Below are positions 6,668 to 17,226 of a stretch of DNA of 17,698 nt, piece after piece. Both the position numbers and the translations under genes were made by a program. Each line of letters begins with the position of its first letter. The stretch's first letter is position 1. Source of the stretch: Mycolicibacterium porcinum (GTDB taxonomy: Bacteria > Actinomycetota > Actinomycetes > Mycobacteriales > Mycobacteriaceae); contig MSTD01000074.1 of the NCBI GenBank assembly GCA_001942045.1, forward strand, positions 1 through 17,698. The letters are read 5' to 3'. The notes below the pieces were generated by a model. That model was not told the origin of the DNA. It searched no databases and worked only from the letters and a program-made list of their open reading frames with translations.

Positions 6668-8368
6668 TCAGGCGTTTTCGTTGTTGTTCAGCAGCGGGCG
6701 GAGCTTCGCCGTCATCTCCGGTGTCCAGCCCGGCGGCTGCAGGATCGCCGCCCAGGCGTCGGCCACATTCTGGACGTAGACGTGTCCGTGTCCGTCGGGC
6801 ACGTCGACGGCAACCGCCATGTCCGCAGACACCTGCAGGAACGTCACGATCGGGATCCACTCCATGCGGCGGGACACGTCGTACCCGCGGGGCTCACGCA
6901 GCCAGTCCGGCTTGGCGAACAGCAGGTCGGGCGTCCACCACGAGATCGGGTCCGACGCGTGCTGCAAGTACACCGCGCGGGGGTGACCCCATTGCGCGTC
7001 GGGTCGGTCCAGATTCTCGGCCTTCGCGACGAACCTGACGTTCTCTCCGTCGTCGTAGATCGGCAGCCACTCCGGGGAGCCGGCGTCGCGGTCACGGGTA
7101 AGCGTCGTCCAGATGGTGTTCTTGAACGTCGGGCCCGAGAACAGCGCGCCGTCAGTGCGGGCGACGAGATTGTTCAGCGACAGGAACGGCGCCTCGCCGC
7201 CGAACGATCCCAGGCTTTCGCCGAACACCACGAGCTTGGGCCGCTGGGCCTCCGGCATCGCCCGCACCAGCGCGTCGACCGCCTCGAACAGTGCCTGTCC
7301 GGCCTGCCGCGCGTTCTCCTGGTCGACCAGGAACGACAACCAGCTCGGCAGGAACGAGTACTGCATCGACACGATCGCGGTGTTGCCGTTGTACATGTAC
7401 TCCAGCGCCGAGGCCTCGGCCTCGTTGATCCAACCCGTGCCCGTGGTGGTGGCCACCGCGACCACGGCGCGGTTCAGCCCGCCGGTGCGCTGTAATTCCT
7501 TGGCCGCCAACGCCGCCGTCGCCTTGATGCCGTCGGCGGAGTGCAGGCCGGCGTAGGCGCGGATCGGTTCGATCGCGGGTTTGCCGCTGAACCGCGAAAG
7601 TTGTTGCACGGTAGGGCCGGCCGACACGAACACCCGGCCCTGATGGCCCAGTGACTCCCAGTCGGCCAGCGACTGCGGCCCGCCCGAGCGCAGCGGCGTC
7701 ATCGGGGCGGGGAAGTCGGGATCGCTCTCGTCGTTGACCGCCGCGAACGTCCGGTTGATGGTGTCCATCGCCACCCGGACCACCACCCCGTTGAGCAGCG
7801 CGATGCTCAACGCCAGCAGCAGGGCCACCACCACAACGGCCGAAACCCGTGGCGGCAGAAAGCGATCGAACTTGAGGTCCAGGAACCGCACCAGCTTGCG
7901 GATCAGCTGGCCCAGCTCGACGAACGCGAACAACACCACCAGCGACAGCACCGCCGTCAACGGGTGATCCCAGAACTTCAGCCGGGGCACACCCATGAAG
8001 TCCCGGATCTCGTCCTGCCAGATGTGGAAGTAGACGATCATCAGGACCTGGCCGACGATGCCGACGGCCAGCAGGGACAACCACGCCCACTTCGGTGCCC
8101 GCGGGCTGGTTTCCGCCGAACGCATGTAGCGGACCAGCCACACCCCGAACACGCCCAGCCCGTAACCGGTCGCGCCCGCCGCGCCGCTGACCAGGCCCTG
8201 GAACAGCGGGCCGCGGGGCAGCAGCGACGGCGTCAGCGAGAACCAGACGAATACCAGACCCACCGCCGTCCCGAAGAACGTGTAATGACGCGCCCACCAG
8301 ACAGGTTTGTCCTCGTCACCGGACTGGACTTCGGGTGCGTCGGCCTCGGGTTCGGCGGTGTCGGTCAC
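6668..8368 (-). CDS. Membrane-anchored alpha/beta-hydrolase family protein
   Basis: This 566-aa membrane protein has about five predicted transmembrane helices in the first 200 residues (near 31-50, 56-80, 94-115, 136-155, 175-197), then a large soluble alpha/beta-hydrolase domain. The nucleophile elbow is GESLG at 383-387 with Ser385. DPISWWTPD downstream may give the acid. His527 or His529 in GHGH is the likely catalytic histidine. This layout matches the actinobacterial Abhydrolase_9 family and, by position, Rv1069c. The GTG at 8368 has AAGG about nine bases upstream. It converges on the rhodanese gene with only 12 bp between the stops. The echA8 stop lies 10 bp upstream, so it may be the last gene of an echA9-echA8-hydrolase transcription unit. 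The substrate is unknown; cell-envelope lipids are a reasonable guess. Confidence 0.85.
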   Translation of the reverse strand: MTDTAEPEADAPEVQSGDEDKPVWWARHYTFFGTAVGLVFVWFSLTPSLLPRGPLFQGLVSGAAGATGYGLGVFGVWLVRYMRSAETSPRAPKWAWLSLLAVGIVGQVLMIVYFHIWQDEIRDFMGVPRLKFWDHPLTAVLSLVVLFAFVELGQLIRKLVRFLDLKFDRFLPPRVSAVVVVALLLALSIALLNGVVVRVAMDTINRTFAAVNDESDPDFPAPMTPLRSGGPQSLADWESLGHQGRVFVSAGPTVQQLSRFSGKPAIEPIRAYAGLHSADGIKATAALAAKELQRTGGLNRAVVAVATTTGTGWINEAEASALEYMYNGNTAIVSMQYSFLPSWLSFLVDQENARQAGQALFEAVDALVRAMPEAQRPKLVVFGESLGSFGGEAPFLSLNNLVARTDGALFSGPTFKNTIWTTLTRDRDAGSPEWLPIYDDGENVRFVAKAENLDRPDAQWGHPRAVYLQHASDPISWWTPDLLFAKPDWLREPRGYDVSRRMEWIPIVTFLQVSADMAVAVDVPDGHGHVYVQNVADAWAAILQPPGWTPEMTAKLRPLLNNNENA

Positions 8369-8378
8369 CCGTCAGACC

Positions 8379-9155
8379 TTAGCGATGGGTGAAGTTCGCG
8401 GCGCGCTTCTCTGCGAACGCCGCCATGCCTTCCTTCTGGTCGGCGGTGGCGAACGCCGAGTGGAACAGTCGGCGCTCGTAGAGCAGACCCTCGGCCAGGC
8501 TCGACTCGAAGGCGCGGTTGACCGCTTCCTTGGCCATCCGGGAGGCCGACAGCGACATCCCGGCGATGGTCTCGGCCACCCCCAGGGCCTCGTCGATCAG
8601 CGAGTCCGCCGGAACCAGGCGGGAAACCAGGCCGGCCCGCTCAGCCTCGACGGCGTCGATGGTGCGGCCGGTCAGGATCAGATCCATCGCCTTGGCCTTG
8701 CCGATCGCCCGCGTCAACCGCTGGCTGCCGCCCATGCCCGGCAGCACGCCCAGCTTGATCTCGGGCTGACCGAACTTCGCCGAATCCGCGGCGATCAGGA
8801 TGTCGCACATCATCGCCAGCTCGCAGCCGCCGCCGAGGGCGTAACCGGCGACCGCGGCGATCGTCGGGGTGCGGGTGGCCGCGAACTTCGACCACAGCTC
8901 GAAGAAATCGGCCGAGTACACGTCGGCGAACGACAGATCGGCCATCTCCTTGATGTCCGCGCCCGCGGCGAAGGCCTTCTCGTTTCCGGTGACGATGATC
9001 GCGCCGATGCCGGGGTCGTTGTCGAGTTCGGCTGCGGCCGTGGTGACTTCGGTCATCACCTGGCTGTTGAGCGCGTTGAGCGCCTTGGGCCGGTTCAGCT
9101 TGATGGTGGCGACCCGGTCGGTGCGGGTCACCAGGATCGTCTCGAACTCACTCAT
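8379..9155 (-). CDS. echA8: Enoyl-CoA hydratase EchA8
   Basis: This 258-aa crotonase-fold enzyme hydrates trans-2-enoyl-CoA to 3-hydroxyacyl-CoA in beta-oxidation, in the cytoplasm. The two catalytic glutamates are E112 ([11 protein letters not shown]) and E132 ([16 protein letters not shown]), 20 residues apart as in rat crotonase. The oxyanion-hole segments are AAGADIKE near 63-70 and YALGGG near 105-110. The length fits M. tuberculosis EchA8 (about 257 aa). The ATG at 9155 has a near-perfect ribosome site, AGGAGGAG (9161-9168 on the minus strand), and overlaps the TGA of echA9 in an ATGA, so translation should be coupled. The substrate is probably broad, short to medium enoyl-CoAs. Confidence 0.95.
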   Translation of the reverse strand: MSEFETILVTRTDRVATIKLNRPKALNALNSQVMTEVTTAAAELDNDPGIGAIIVTGNEKAFAAGADIKEMADLSFADVYSADFFELWSKFAATRTPTIAAVAGYALGGGCELAMMCDILIAADSAKFGQPEIKLGVLPGMGGSQRLTRAIGKAKAMDLILTGRTIDAVEAERAGLVSRLVPADSLIDEALGVAETIAGMSLSASRMAKEAVNRAFESSLAEGLLYERRLFHSAFATADQKEGMAAFAEKRAANFTHR

Positions 9156-10201
9156 TTGGTCTCCTCCTGGAAGGTCAGATCGGGTTCTGCCGGAACGAAG
9201 TACGCCTCGACGTCGGCGGGGGTGACCGCGGAGAGCGAGGCGGGGGACCACTGCGGGTTGCGGTCCTTGTCGACGAGCTGTGCCCGGATGCCCTCGACGA
9301 AATCGTGGGATTTCACCGATGCGCTCGAGGTCCGGTACTCCTGCTGCAGCACGTCCTCCAGTGTCTCCAGCTTGGCTGCCCGGCGCACCGCTTCCAGCGT
9401 CACGGCCAGAGCGATGGGGGAGCGGGTGGCGATGAGCTTCGCGGCATCTTTCGCGGCGGTCGCATCGTGGCCCCCGAGCGCGGCGAGGATGTCGGCGACG
9501 GTGTCGCCCGCGTAGCACTCGTCGATCCAGGCGCGTTGTTCGAGCAGCGGGCTGGCGGGCGGATCGATGGCATAGGTGGCCAGGGCGTGCTCGACCCCGT
9601 CGGCGATGACGGACTCGGTGAACGCGGCCAACTTGTCATGGGGCACGTAATGATCGGCGAACCCCATGGCGATCGCGTCGGCTCCGGAGAACGGTGCACC
9701 GGTGAGTGCGGCATGCAGGCCGAGCGCACCGGGAGCGCGGGAGAGCAGGTAGGTGCCGCCGACGTCGGGGATGAAGCCGATGCCCACCTCGGGCATCGCC
9801 ATCTTGGTGGTGTCGGTGGCGATCCGGACGCTGCCGTGGGACGCGACACCCACGCCGCCGCCCATCACGATGCCGTCCATCAGCGCCACGTAGGGCTTGG
9901 GATAGCTGCCGATGTAGGCGTTGAGCAGGTATTCGTCGTACCAGAACCGTTGCGCGGCCCCGTCGTCGGCTTTGGCGCTGTGATAGAGCGCCACCACGTC
10001 GCCACCCGCGCACAAACCGCGTTCGCCGGAACCGGTCAGCAGCACGGTGTGAACGGAGTCGTCGTCCGCCCAGGCGTGCAGGGCTTCGGACATGCCCGCG
10101 ACCATCGCATCGTTGAGCGAGTTGATCGCCTTGGGCCGGTTCAGCGTGAGGATTCCGACGCCGTTGCGGACACTTACTAGGACGTCCTCGTTTTCGGTCA
10201 C
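9152..10201 (-). CDS. echA9: EchA9, crotonase-fold protein resembling 3-hydroxyisobutyryl-CoA hydrolase
   Basis: This is a 349-aa crotonase-superfamily protein, longer than a hydratase and of the size of 3-hydroxyisobutyryl-CoA hydrolases of valine breakdown. [12 protein letters not shown] (62-73) and [10 protein letters not shown] (114-123) are typical of that branch. At the first hydratase Glu position it lacks glutamate, whereas E138 in [14 protein letters not shown] and D146 eight residues later match the hydrolase pair (E169/D177 in the human enzyme as I recall). A hydrolase role fits better than the echA name. I chose GTG at 10201 because [11 protein letters not shown] aligns with the expected N-terminus. 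The TTG at 10210 is possible; neither has a good ribosome site. The stop overlaps the echA8 start. Confidence 0.87.
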   Translation of the reverse strand: MTENEDVLVSVRNGVGILTLNRPKAINSLNDAMVAGMSEALHAWADDDSVHTVLLTGSGERGLCAGGDVVALYHSAKADDGAAQRFWYDEYLLNAYIGSYPKPYVALMDGIVMGGGVGVASHGSVRIATDTTKMAMPEVGIGFIPDVGGTYLLSRAPGALGLHAALTGAPFSGADAIAMGFADHYVPHDKLAAFTESVIADGVEHALATYAIDPPASPLLEQRAWIDECYAGDTVADILAALGGHDATAAKDAAKLIATRSPIALAVTLEAVRRAAKLETLEDVLQQEYRTSSASVKSHDFVEGIRAQLVDKDRNPQWSPASLSAVTPADVEAYFVPAEPDLTFQEETK

Positions 10202-10337
10202 GAGTTGCAATCTAGTTCGGGCACCCAGGGAGCGTGCGCTACGGGTAGGGTTTGCCTCAAGATCAAACCTGTCAGTTTCCTGGGAATCATTTCGCCTCCA
10301 CGGGAACCTGTCCGGAACATCGATCGTTGAGCTAGTA

Positions 10338-10351
10338 GTTCGTTACCGAAC
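10338..10351. promoter_or_regulatory. Inverted repeat in the echA9 / Bax-inhibitor divergent promoter region
   Basis: GTTCG, TTAC, CGAAC is a perfect five-base inverted repeat about 25 bases before the GTG of the Bax-inhibitor-like gene. It lies within the 174-bp gap between divergent genes (10202-10375). It could be an operator or a short leader hairpin just ahead of the AGGAGAGG ribosome site at 10359-10366. I see no convincing promoter hexamers elsewhere in the gap. Confidence 0.3.
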
Positions 10352-10375
10352 ATCTCATAGGAGAGGAACCCGACG

Positions 10376-11224
10376 GTGCGCGAAACCAGCAACCCGGTAT
10401 TCCGCAGCCTGCCGAAGACGCAGGGCGGATACGCACAATTCGGTACCGGAGCCGCCGGCTTCGGTGCACAGCAGGTGCAGGCGCAGCCCTACGCGCAGGA
10501 GTACCTGCAACAGCCGCAGACTGGGGTCTCCCGGCCGCTGACCATCGATGACGTCGTGACCAAGACCGGTATCACGCTGGCCGTCGTCTCGGCCGTCGCC
10601 GTCGTGTCCTACTTCCTCATCGCTGCGAACAATGCCCTGATGGGGCCGTTCACCCTCATCGGCGGCCTCGGCGGCCTGGTGATGGTGCTGATCGCCACCT
10701 TCGGCCGCAAGCAGGACAACCCGGCCATCGTGCTGACCTACGCGGCGCTGGAGGGCCTGTTCCTCGGCGGCGCGTCGTTCCTGTTCGCCAACCTGGTGTC
10801 CACCGGCGGACCCACCATGATCTTCCAGGCCGTGGTGGCCTCGATCGGTGTGTTCATCGGCATGCTCGTGGTCTACAAGACCGGCGCCATCCGCGTGACG
10901 CCCAAGTTCACCCGGATGATCGTCGCCGCGATGTTCGGCGTGCTCGCACTGATCCTGGTGAACTTCGTGCTCGCGATGTTCGGTGTCGGCGGCGGTGAGG
11001 GCCTGGGCCTGCGCTCCGGCGGCGGCCTGTCGATCGCGTTCTCGCTGTTCGTCATCGCGCTGGCGGCGTTCAGCTTCCTGATCGACTTCGACGCCGCAGA
11101 CCAGATGATCCGTGCCGGTGCTCCGGAGAAGGCCGCGTGGGGCATCGCCCTGGGCCTGACCGTCACCCTGGTCTGGCTGTACATCGAAATCCTCCGGTTG
11201 CTGTCGTACTTCAACAACGACTAG
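10376..11224 (+). CDS. Bax inhibitor-1/YccA family integral membrane protein
   Basis: This 282-aa protein has seven predicted transmembrane helices (near 62-83, 87-108, 117-139, 146-167, 179-203, 215-236, 253-275), the layout of the BI-1/YccA (TMBIM) family. Family members act in membrane protein quality control or calcium/proton leak; the role in mycobacteria is not established to my knowledge. The SFLIDFDAADQM segment near 233-244 holds the acidic pair typical of the family. The first 55 residues are a soluble Gly/Gln/Tyr/Ala-rich extension not found in the short bacterial forms. The GTG at 10376 follows AGGAGAGG with nine bases between. A strong intrinsic terminator follows, so it is monocistronic. 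It corresponds to Rv1072 by synteny. Confidence 0.9.
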   Translation: MRETSNPVFRSLPKTQGGYAQFGTGAAGFGAQQVQAQPYAQEYLQQPQTGVSRPLTIDDVVTKTGITLAVVSAVAVVSYFLIAANNALMGPFTLIGGLGGLVMVLIATFGRKQDNPAIVLTYAALEGLFLGGASFLFANLVSTGGPTMIFQAVVASIGVFIGMLVVYKTGAIRVTPKFTRMIVAAMFGVLALILVNFVLAMFGVGGGEGLGLRSGGGLSIAFSLFVIALAAFSFLIDFDAADQMIRAGAPEKAAWGIALGLTVTLVWLYIEILRLLSYFNND

Positions 11225-11239
11225 CGACCCTGCCCCGAG

Positions 11240-11274
11240 AAAGGCGTCCGCGATTGCGGGCGCCTTTTTCTTTT
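11240..11274 (+). terminator. Rho-independent terminator of the Bax-inhibitor-like gene
   Basis: Left arm AAAGGCGTCCGC (11240-11251) and right arm GCGGGCGCCTTT (11256-11267) form a 12-bp stem with one G-U pair and a GATT loop. The stem runs into TTTTTCTTTT. It begins 15 bases after the stop codon. This is a textbook intrinsic terminator, unusual in mycobacteria for its clear U-tract. Confidence 0.92.
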
Positions 11275-11284
11275 GGGGTTTTGC

Positions 11285-11345
11285 GTTGACTCTGCGTTGA
11301 GGGCGTTGGCTACTCGCACTTTTGCGCCCTGGGCGCGGAGTGAAC
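11285..11345. repeat. 61-bp repeat copy A, left of the DUF559 gene
   Basis: This is the left member of a direct repeat pair. It begins GTTGACTCTGCG, has the core GCTACTCGCACTT, then TTGCGCCCT, and ends GGAGTGAAC. It matches copy B (12288-12348) at 53 of 61 positions without gaps. Its two arms are also inverted repeats of each other but are degenerate, so its hairpin would be weaker than that of copy B. It sits 10 bases after the preceding terminator and 100 bases before the DUF559 start. Confidence 0.85.
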
Positions 11346-11445
11346 CGGGTCCGGATTATCCCCAGCGTCCGATTCATCCACAGCCGGGCGCTCGGTGCAC
11401 CGCGGGCGGGCGACGAATGTCGGTTACCGAAACCAGCCTGTGGCG

Positions 11446-12303
11446 ATGGACATCGGCACTGATCCGTTCGTCGGCAGCGAGGCTCTCGCCTGCGGCGCGC
11501 TGACCCGCTACGAATTACGCCGCTACTACCGCCCGCTGATGCCAAACGTCTATCTCGACAAGCGCGCAGCCCCGACTCTGGTGCGCAGAACTAAGGCGGC
11601 GTGGCTGTGGTCGCAACGGGAAGGGGTGGTTGCCGGGCTCGCGGCTTCCGCTCTGCATCAAGCGAAATGGGTTGACGACGATGTTCCAGTCGAGTTGATC
11701 TGGGCGAACGCGAGGGCTCCACGAAGCGTCATCACCCGTGCAGATCTGTTGCTGCCGGGCGAGTCCCAACTGCTCGATGAGCTCAGCACTACGACACCAG
11801 AGCGGACCGCCTTCGACCTCGGCCGGCGCTGCCGACTCGGTGACGCCGTAGCCCGACTCGACGCTCTCGGCAATGCGACGGGATTGAAAGCTGTCGATGT
11901 TTTGGCGCTGGCCGATTGCCATCGGCACGTGCGGGGGTTGCGTCAGCTCGAAACCGCTCTCGACCTCTATGACCCTGGGGCGCAGTCCCCGCAGGAAACG
12001 TGGCTTCGGCTGATGATTGTCGGCGCGGGTTACCCACGACCGCAGACGCAGATCCCGGTGCCAGGTCCGCCCGGCCGGCCGCGGTACTACCTGGATATGG
12101 GGTGGGAGGAGCACATGCTCGCGGTCGAATACGACGGCGTGCAGCACGCTGATGCGCTCGGTTACGACATCATCCGCCACGAATACATCAGGCGAGCCGG
12201 ATGGACCACGATCCAAGTGGCCGCCGGCCACCGTCGGCCCGACATCCTCCGGCGCCTACGTCGTGCGTGGAACGAGGTCGCCGAGCCGTTGACTCTGCGG
12301 TGA
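11446..12303 (+). CDS. DUF559 (Vsr/PD-(D/E)XK-like) protein with AbiEi-like N-terminal region
   Basis: This 285-aa protein has two regions. Residues about 1-170 look like the AbiEi-type antitoxin-like/winged-helix segment common in actinobacterial DUF559 proteins (GALTRYELRR, then GVVAGLAASALH, then PERTAFDLGRR). Residues about 180-275 are DUF559, an endonuclease-like fold: E184 in SPQETWLRL, D217 in YYLDMGW, E228 and D230 in AVEYDGVQH, and H234 are candidate metal-binding residues. The function is unknown; DNA cleavage is only a fold-based inference. The ATG at 11446 lacks a good ribosome site, and the reading frame is open upstream. The last four residues (LTLR) and the stop are encoded inside repeat copy B. 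The rare Leu codon TTA occurs in the N-terminal part. It corresponds to Rv1073 by position. Confidence 0.8.
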   Translation: MDIGTDPFVGSEALACGALTRYELRRYYRPLMPNVYLDKRAAPTLVRRTKAAWLWSQREGVVAGLAASALHQAKWVDDDVPVELIWANARAPRSVITRADLLLPGESQLLDELSTTTPERTAFDLGRRCRLGDAVARLDALGNATGLKAVDVLALADCHRHVRGLRQLETALDLYDPGAQSPQETWLRLMIVGAGYPRPQTQIPVPGPPGRPRYYLDMGWEEHMLAVEYDGVQHADALGYDIIRHEYIRRAGWTTIQVAAGHRRPDILRRLRRAWNEVAEPLTLR

Positions 12304-12348
12304 GGGCGCAAGCTACTCGCACTTTTGCGCCCTCCGCGCAGAGTCAAC
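12288..12348. repeat. 61-bp repeat copy B, near-perfect palindrome between convergent genes
   Basis: The left arm (12288-12311, GTTGACTCTGCG then GAGGGCGCAA) pairs with the right arm (12325-12348, TTGCGCCCT then GCGCAGAGTCAAC) at 22 of 24 positions around the 13-base loop GCTACTCGCACTT. It is a direct repeat of copy A. The left end overlaps the DUF559 stop codon, and the right end lies 15 bases from the fadA3 stop, so the hairpin can also act as a two-way terminator although it has no U-tract. Confidence 0.9.
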
Positions 12349-12363
12349 GCCACTTAGAGCCAA

Positions 12364-13581
<1,218 letters not shown>

Positions 13582-13624
13582 GACGGCTCCTGCTAATCGA
13601 ATGGCTTGAAAACTCAGGTTGAAA

Positions 13625-14572
13625 CTAGCCCGCGTGCACCACGATGGGTGCGGGCACCCCGGTCGAGCGGCGCCACAGCCTGCTGACACTGCCCAGACGG
13701 GTCAGCAGTGTGCTGGTATCGGCAGCCCCCGATTCCAGCGCCGCGTCCCCGTCCCATTCGCCGAGGGCGGTACACAGCGCGGGCAGCAACTGCTTGGCCG
13801 CCAGCGCGTAGCCGGCAGCTGACGGATGGAACATGTCCTCGGAGAACAGCAGGTCAGGGGCCTTGTAGAACTCTGGGGCCAGCAGATCGGAGAACGGCAC
13901 GGGAACGCCGCCTGCGGCCCGCACCGCACCGGCCTGGGCCCGGGCCAGACGCAGGCCGCGGTTGCGGGCGTACCAGCGCAGCGGCTGGGGGATGGCGGTG
14001 ATCACCCCGAAGTCGGGGCAGGTGCCGACCACGACGACCGCGCCCGCCGACCGCAACCGGCGTACCGCGTCGCCGGTGCGGCGCGCCGAGGCGCCGATGC
14101 CGTTGGGCTTGGTGATGTCGTTGGCGCCGATCATGATCACCGCGGCGTCCGGCGGTGGGCCTGCGACGAACATGGCGTCGATCTGGCCGGACAGCCCTTT
14201 GGAGGTGGCGCCGACAATCGCCTTGGTGCTCAACCGGATTCGTTGACCGGTTTGTTCGGCCACACCCCGCGCGATCAGCACCCCGGGCACTTCGTCGGGT
14301 ACGTGGCAGCCGTACCCGGTGGCCGTGGAGTCGCCGAAGATCATCAGGTGGATGTCGAACGGAACCCCGCGTTCCCACTTCTCGACCGGCCCGCCGCCCG
14401 GGCGATACACGCCGTCGGCGCGGGGCGGGATGTCCCATGACTTGGGGATCACCTGACGGGCCTTGTCGGCCTGCCCGTTCAACAGGTTGCGTGCTCCGAT
14501 GTAAACCGATCCAGTAGACGCCAGCGTCGCCGCAGCGGCGAGGGCGATGGTCGACCGACGCGGTGTGCCCAC
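13625..14572 (-). CDS. Exported SGNH/GDSL-type esterase
   Basis: This 315-aa serine esterase of the SGNH family corresponds to Rv1075c. A hydrophobic stretch at about 7-31 after MGTPRRS is a signal peptide or membrane anchor, so the enzyme probably acts outside the cytoplasm. Block I is GDSTATGYG with Ser82; the block III Asn151 is in GAND; the block V pair is Asp246 and His249 in SEDMFHPS. These match, with an offset of two, the Ser80/Asp244/His247 triad I recall for Rv1075c. The GTG at 14572 lacks a clear ribosome site. It is divergent from lipU across 192 bp. Short-chain esters are the expected substrates; the natural one is unknown. Confidence 0.88.
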   Translation of the reverse strand: MGTPRRSTIALAAAATLASTGSVYIGARNLLNGQADKARQVIPKSWDIPPRADGVYRPGGGPVEKWERGVPFDIHLMIFGDSTATGYGCHVPDEVPGVLIARGVAEQTGQRIRLSTKAIVGATSKGLSGQIDAMFVAGPPPDAAVIMIGANDITKPNGIGASARRTGDAVRRLRSAGAVVVVGTCPDFGVITAIPQPLRWYARNRGLRLARAQAGAVRAAGGVPVPFSDLLAPEFYKAPDLLFSEDMFHPSAAGYALAAKQLLPALCTALGEWDGDAALESGAADTSTLLTRLGSVSRLWRRSTGVPAPIVVHAG

Positions 14573-14673
14573 GAGATCAGTCTAAGTGGATCAGGCGGGT
14601 TGTCAGCGTGGCGCCTCAGCGTGGCGATCACGGTGCTGTATCAAGTCCGGTATCAATTCAGTTTATTTGACTG

Positions 14674-14703
14674 TTGAACTGTTTACGGATGTCAAGCTAA
14701 GTT
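14674..14703 (+). promoter_or_regulatory. Candidate promoter of lipU
   Basis: TTGAAC (14674-14679) and TAAGTT (14698-14703, fitting TAnnnT) are separated by 18 bases. They lie in an AT-rich patch 60-90 bases before the lipU start. Nearby TTGAC (14667-14671) and GTCAA (14691-14695) make an inverted repeat that overlaps the spacer and could be an operator. This rests on the sequence pattern only. Confidence 0.3.
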
Positions 14704-14764
14704 ACCCGGGTTGTCTGAGTGACGAAGCGCACCTAGCACTACAAAGACGTAGGAAGTGGTGACG

Positions 14765-15802
14765 ATGACTGCACCGAGCAAGGTATCCAGGTCGCATCAT
14801 GCTGGCGTAAGCCCAGCTAGGGCCTACCGCGGGCGTCGGTTTCCGGTCAGTGACGGCGCACCCGTCGAGGTGGTCGAAGACGGGCCGAGCCTGGCAGGCC
14901 GATTGGTTTCGCTGGCGGCGATGCTGACAATCAAGCCGACCCTGGCAATCGGTAGCCACGTACCGCATCTGCCGTGGCCGTTCGGGCTGGTCAATTTCGC
15001 CGCTCGACTGATCCGCCCGGCTCCCGGGACGATCAAGGCCACGATCGCGTTGCCCAACTGCACCGCACAACTCGTGCGCGCCGACGGCGTACTGCCCGCC
15101 GACGGGAAACGCAGCGTCATCCTCTACCTGCACGGTGGTGCGTTCCTGGCCTGCGGGGCCAACACCCACTCCGGCATCGTCACGGCGCTGTCCGAATACG
15201 CCGACAGCCCGGTGCTCGTGGTCGACTATCGGATGGTGCCCAAGCACTCGGTGGGCACCGCGATGGACGACTGTTACGACGCCTACCGCTGGCTGCGGCT
15301 GACCGGCTACCAGCCGGACCAGATCGTGCTGGCCGGCGACTCGGCGGGTGGCTACCTGTCGCTGGCGCTGGCCGAGCGCCTCGTCGACGAGGGCGAGATG
15401 CCCGCCGCGTTGGTGACGATGTCGCCGCTGTTCGAGATCGACAACGAATCCCGGGCCAACCACCCGAACATGCACACCGACGCGATGTTCCCCGCCAAGG
15501 CGTTCGACGCCCTCGTCGAGTTGGTCGAGCGCGCGGCCGCCCGTAAGGGCGAAGAGGTCTACGAGCCCCTCGACCACGTCGAGTCCGGTCTGCCGCGCAC
15601 GCTGATCCACGCGTCGGGCTCGGAGGTTCTGCTCAGCGACGCGCGAAAAGCCGCGCACATGCTGGCCGCCGCTGGAGTGCCCGTCGAGCTCCGGATCTGG
15701 CCCGGTCAGATGCACGTATTCCAGCTCGCGTCGCCGATGGTGTCCGAGGCAAAGCGCTCGTTGCGCCAGATCGGTGAGTACATTCGCGAGGCCACCTGGT
15801 GA
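14765..15802 (+). CDS. lipU: Esterase/lipase LipU (hormone-sensitive lipase family)
   Basis: This 345-aa alpha/beta-hydrolase of bacterial lipolytic family IV hydrolyses short- to medium-chain esters. The oxyanion motif HGGAF is at 123-127 and the nucleophile elbow GDSAG has Ser193. The acid is E287 or D292 in GSEVLLSD, and the base is His317 in GQMHVF. No signal peptide is evident. I chose the ATG at 14765, which has AGGAAG eight bases upstream; two in-frame GTGs (14756, 14759) are alternatives. M. tuberculosis LipU is annotated at about 297 aa as I recall, so this start gives an N-terminus about 50 residues longer. cbs begins 29 bp downstream on the same strand and may be cotranscribed. Confidence 0.9.
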   Translation: MTAPSKVSRSHHAGVSPARAYRGRRFPVSDGAPVEVVEDGPSLAGRLVSLAAMLTIKPTLAIGSHVPHLPWPFGLVNFAARLIRPAPGTIKATIALPNCTAQLVRADGVLPADGKRSVILYLHGGAFLACGANTHSGIVTALSEYADSPVLVVDYRMVPKHSVGTAMDDCYDAYRWLRLTGYQPDQIVLAGDSAGGYLSLALAERLVDEGEMPAALVTMSPLFEIDNESRANHPNMHTDAMFPAKAFDALVELVERAAARKGEEVYEPLDHVESGLPRTLIHASGSEVLLSDARKAAHMLAAAGVPVELRIWPGQMHVFQLASPMVSEAKRSLRQIGEYIREATW

Positions 15803-15831
15803 GCTTTCGGCGGGCCTGAGACCATTGACGT

Positions 15832-17226
<1,395 letters not shown>

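Noticed and set aside
11285..11345. Repeat copy A as part of the preceding terminator
   Set aside because: The terminator stem and T-tract end at 11274, before the repeat begins, and copy A matches copy B, not the terminator.
10355..11545. Minus-strand open frame of 396 codons
   Set aside because: It runs antisense to the Bax-inhibitor gene and through its terminator and repeat copy A; the product is low-complexity Asp/Glu/His/Gln sequence.
11285..12348. Insertion sequence with transposase or CRISPR array
   Set aside because: No transposase signature or target-site duplication is visible, and only two repeats with a gene between them exist, not regular short spacers.
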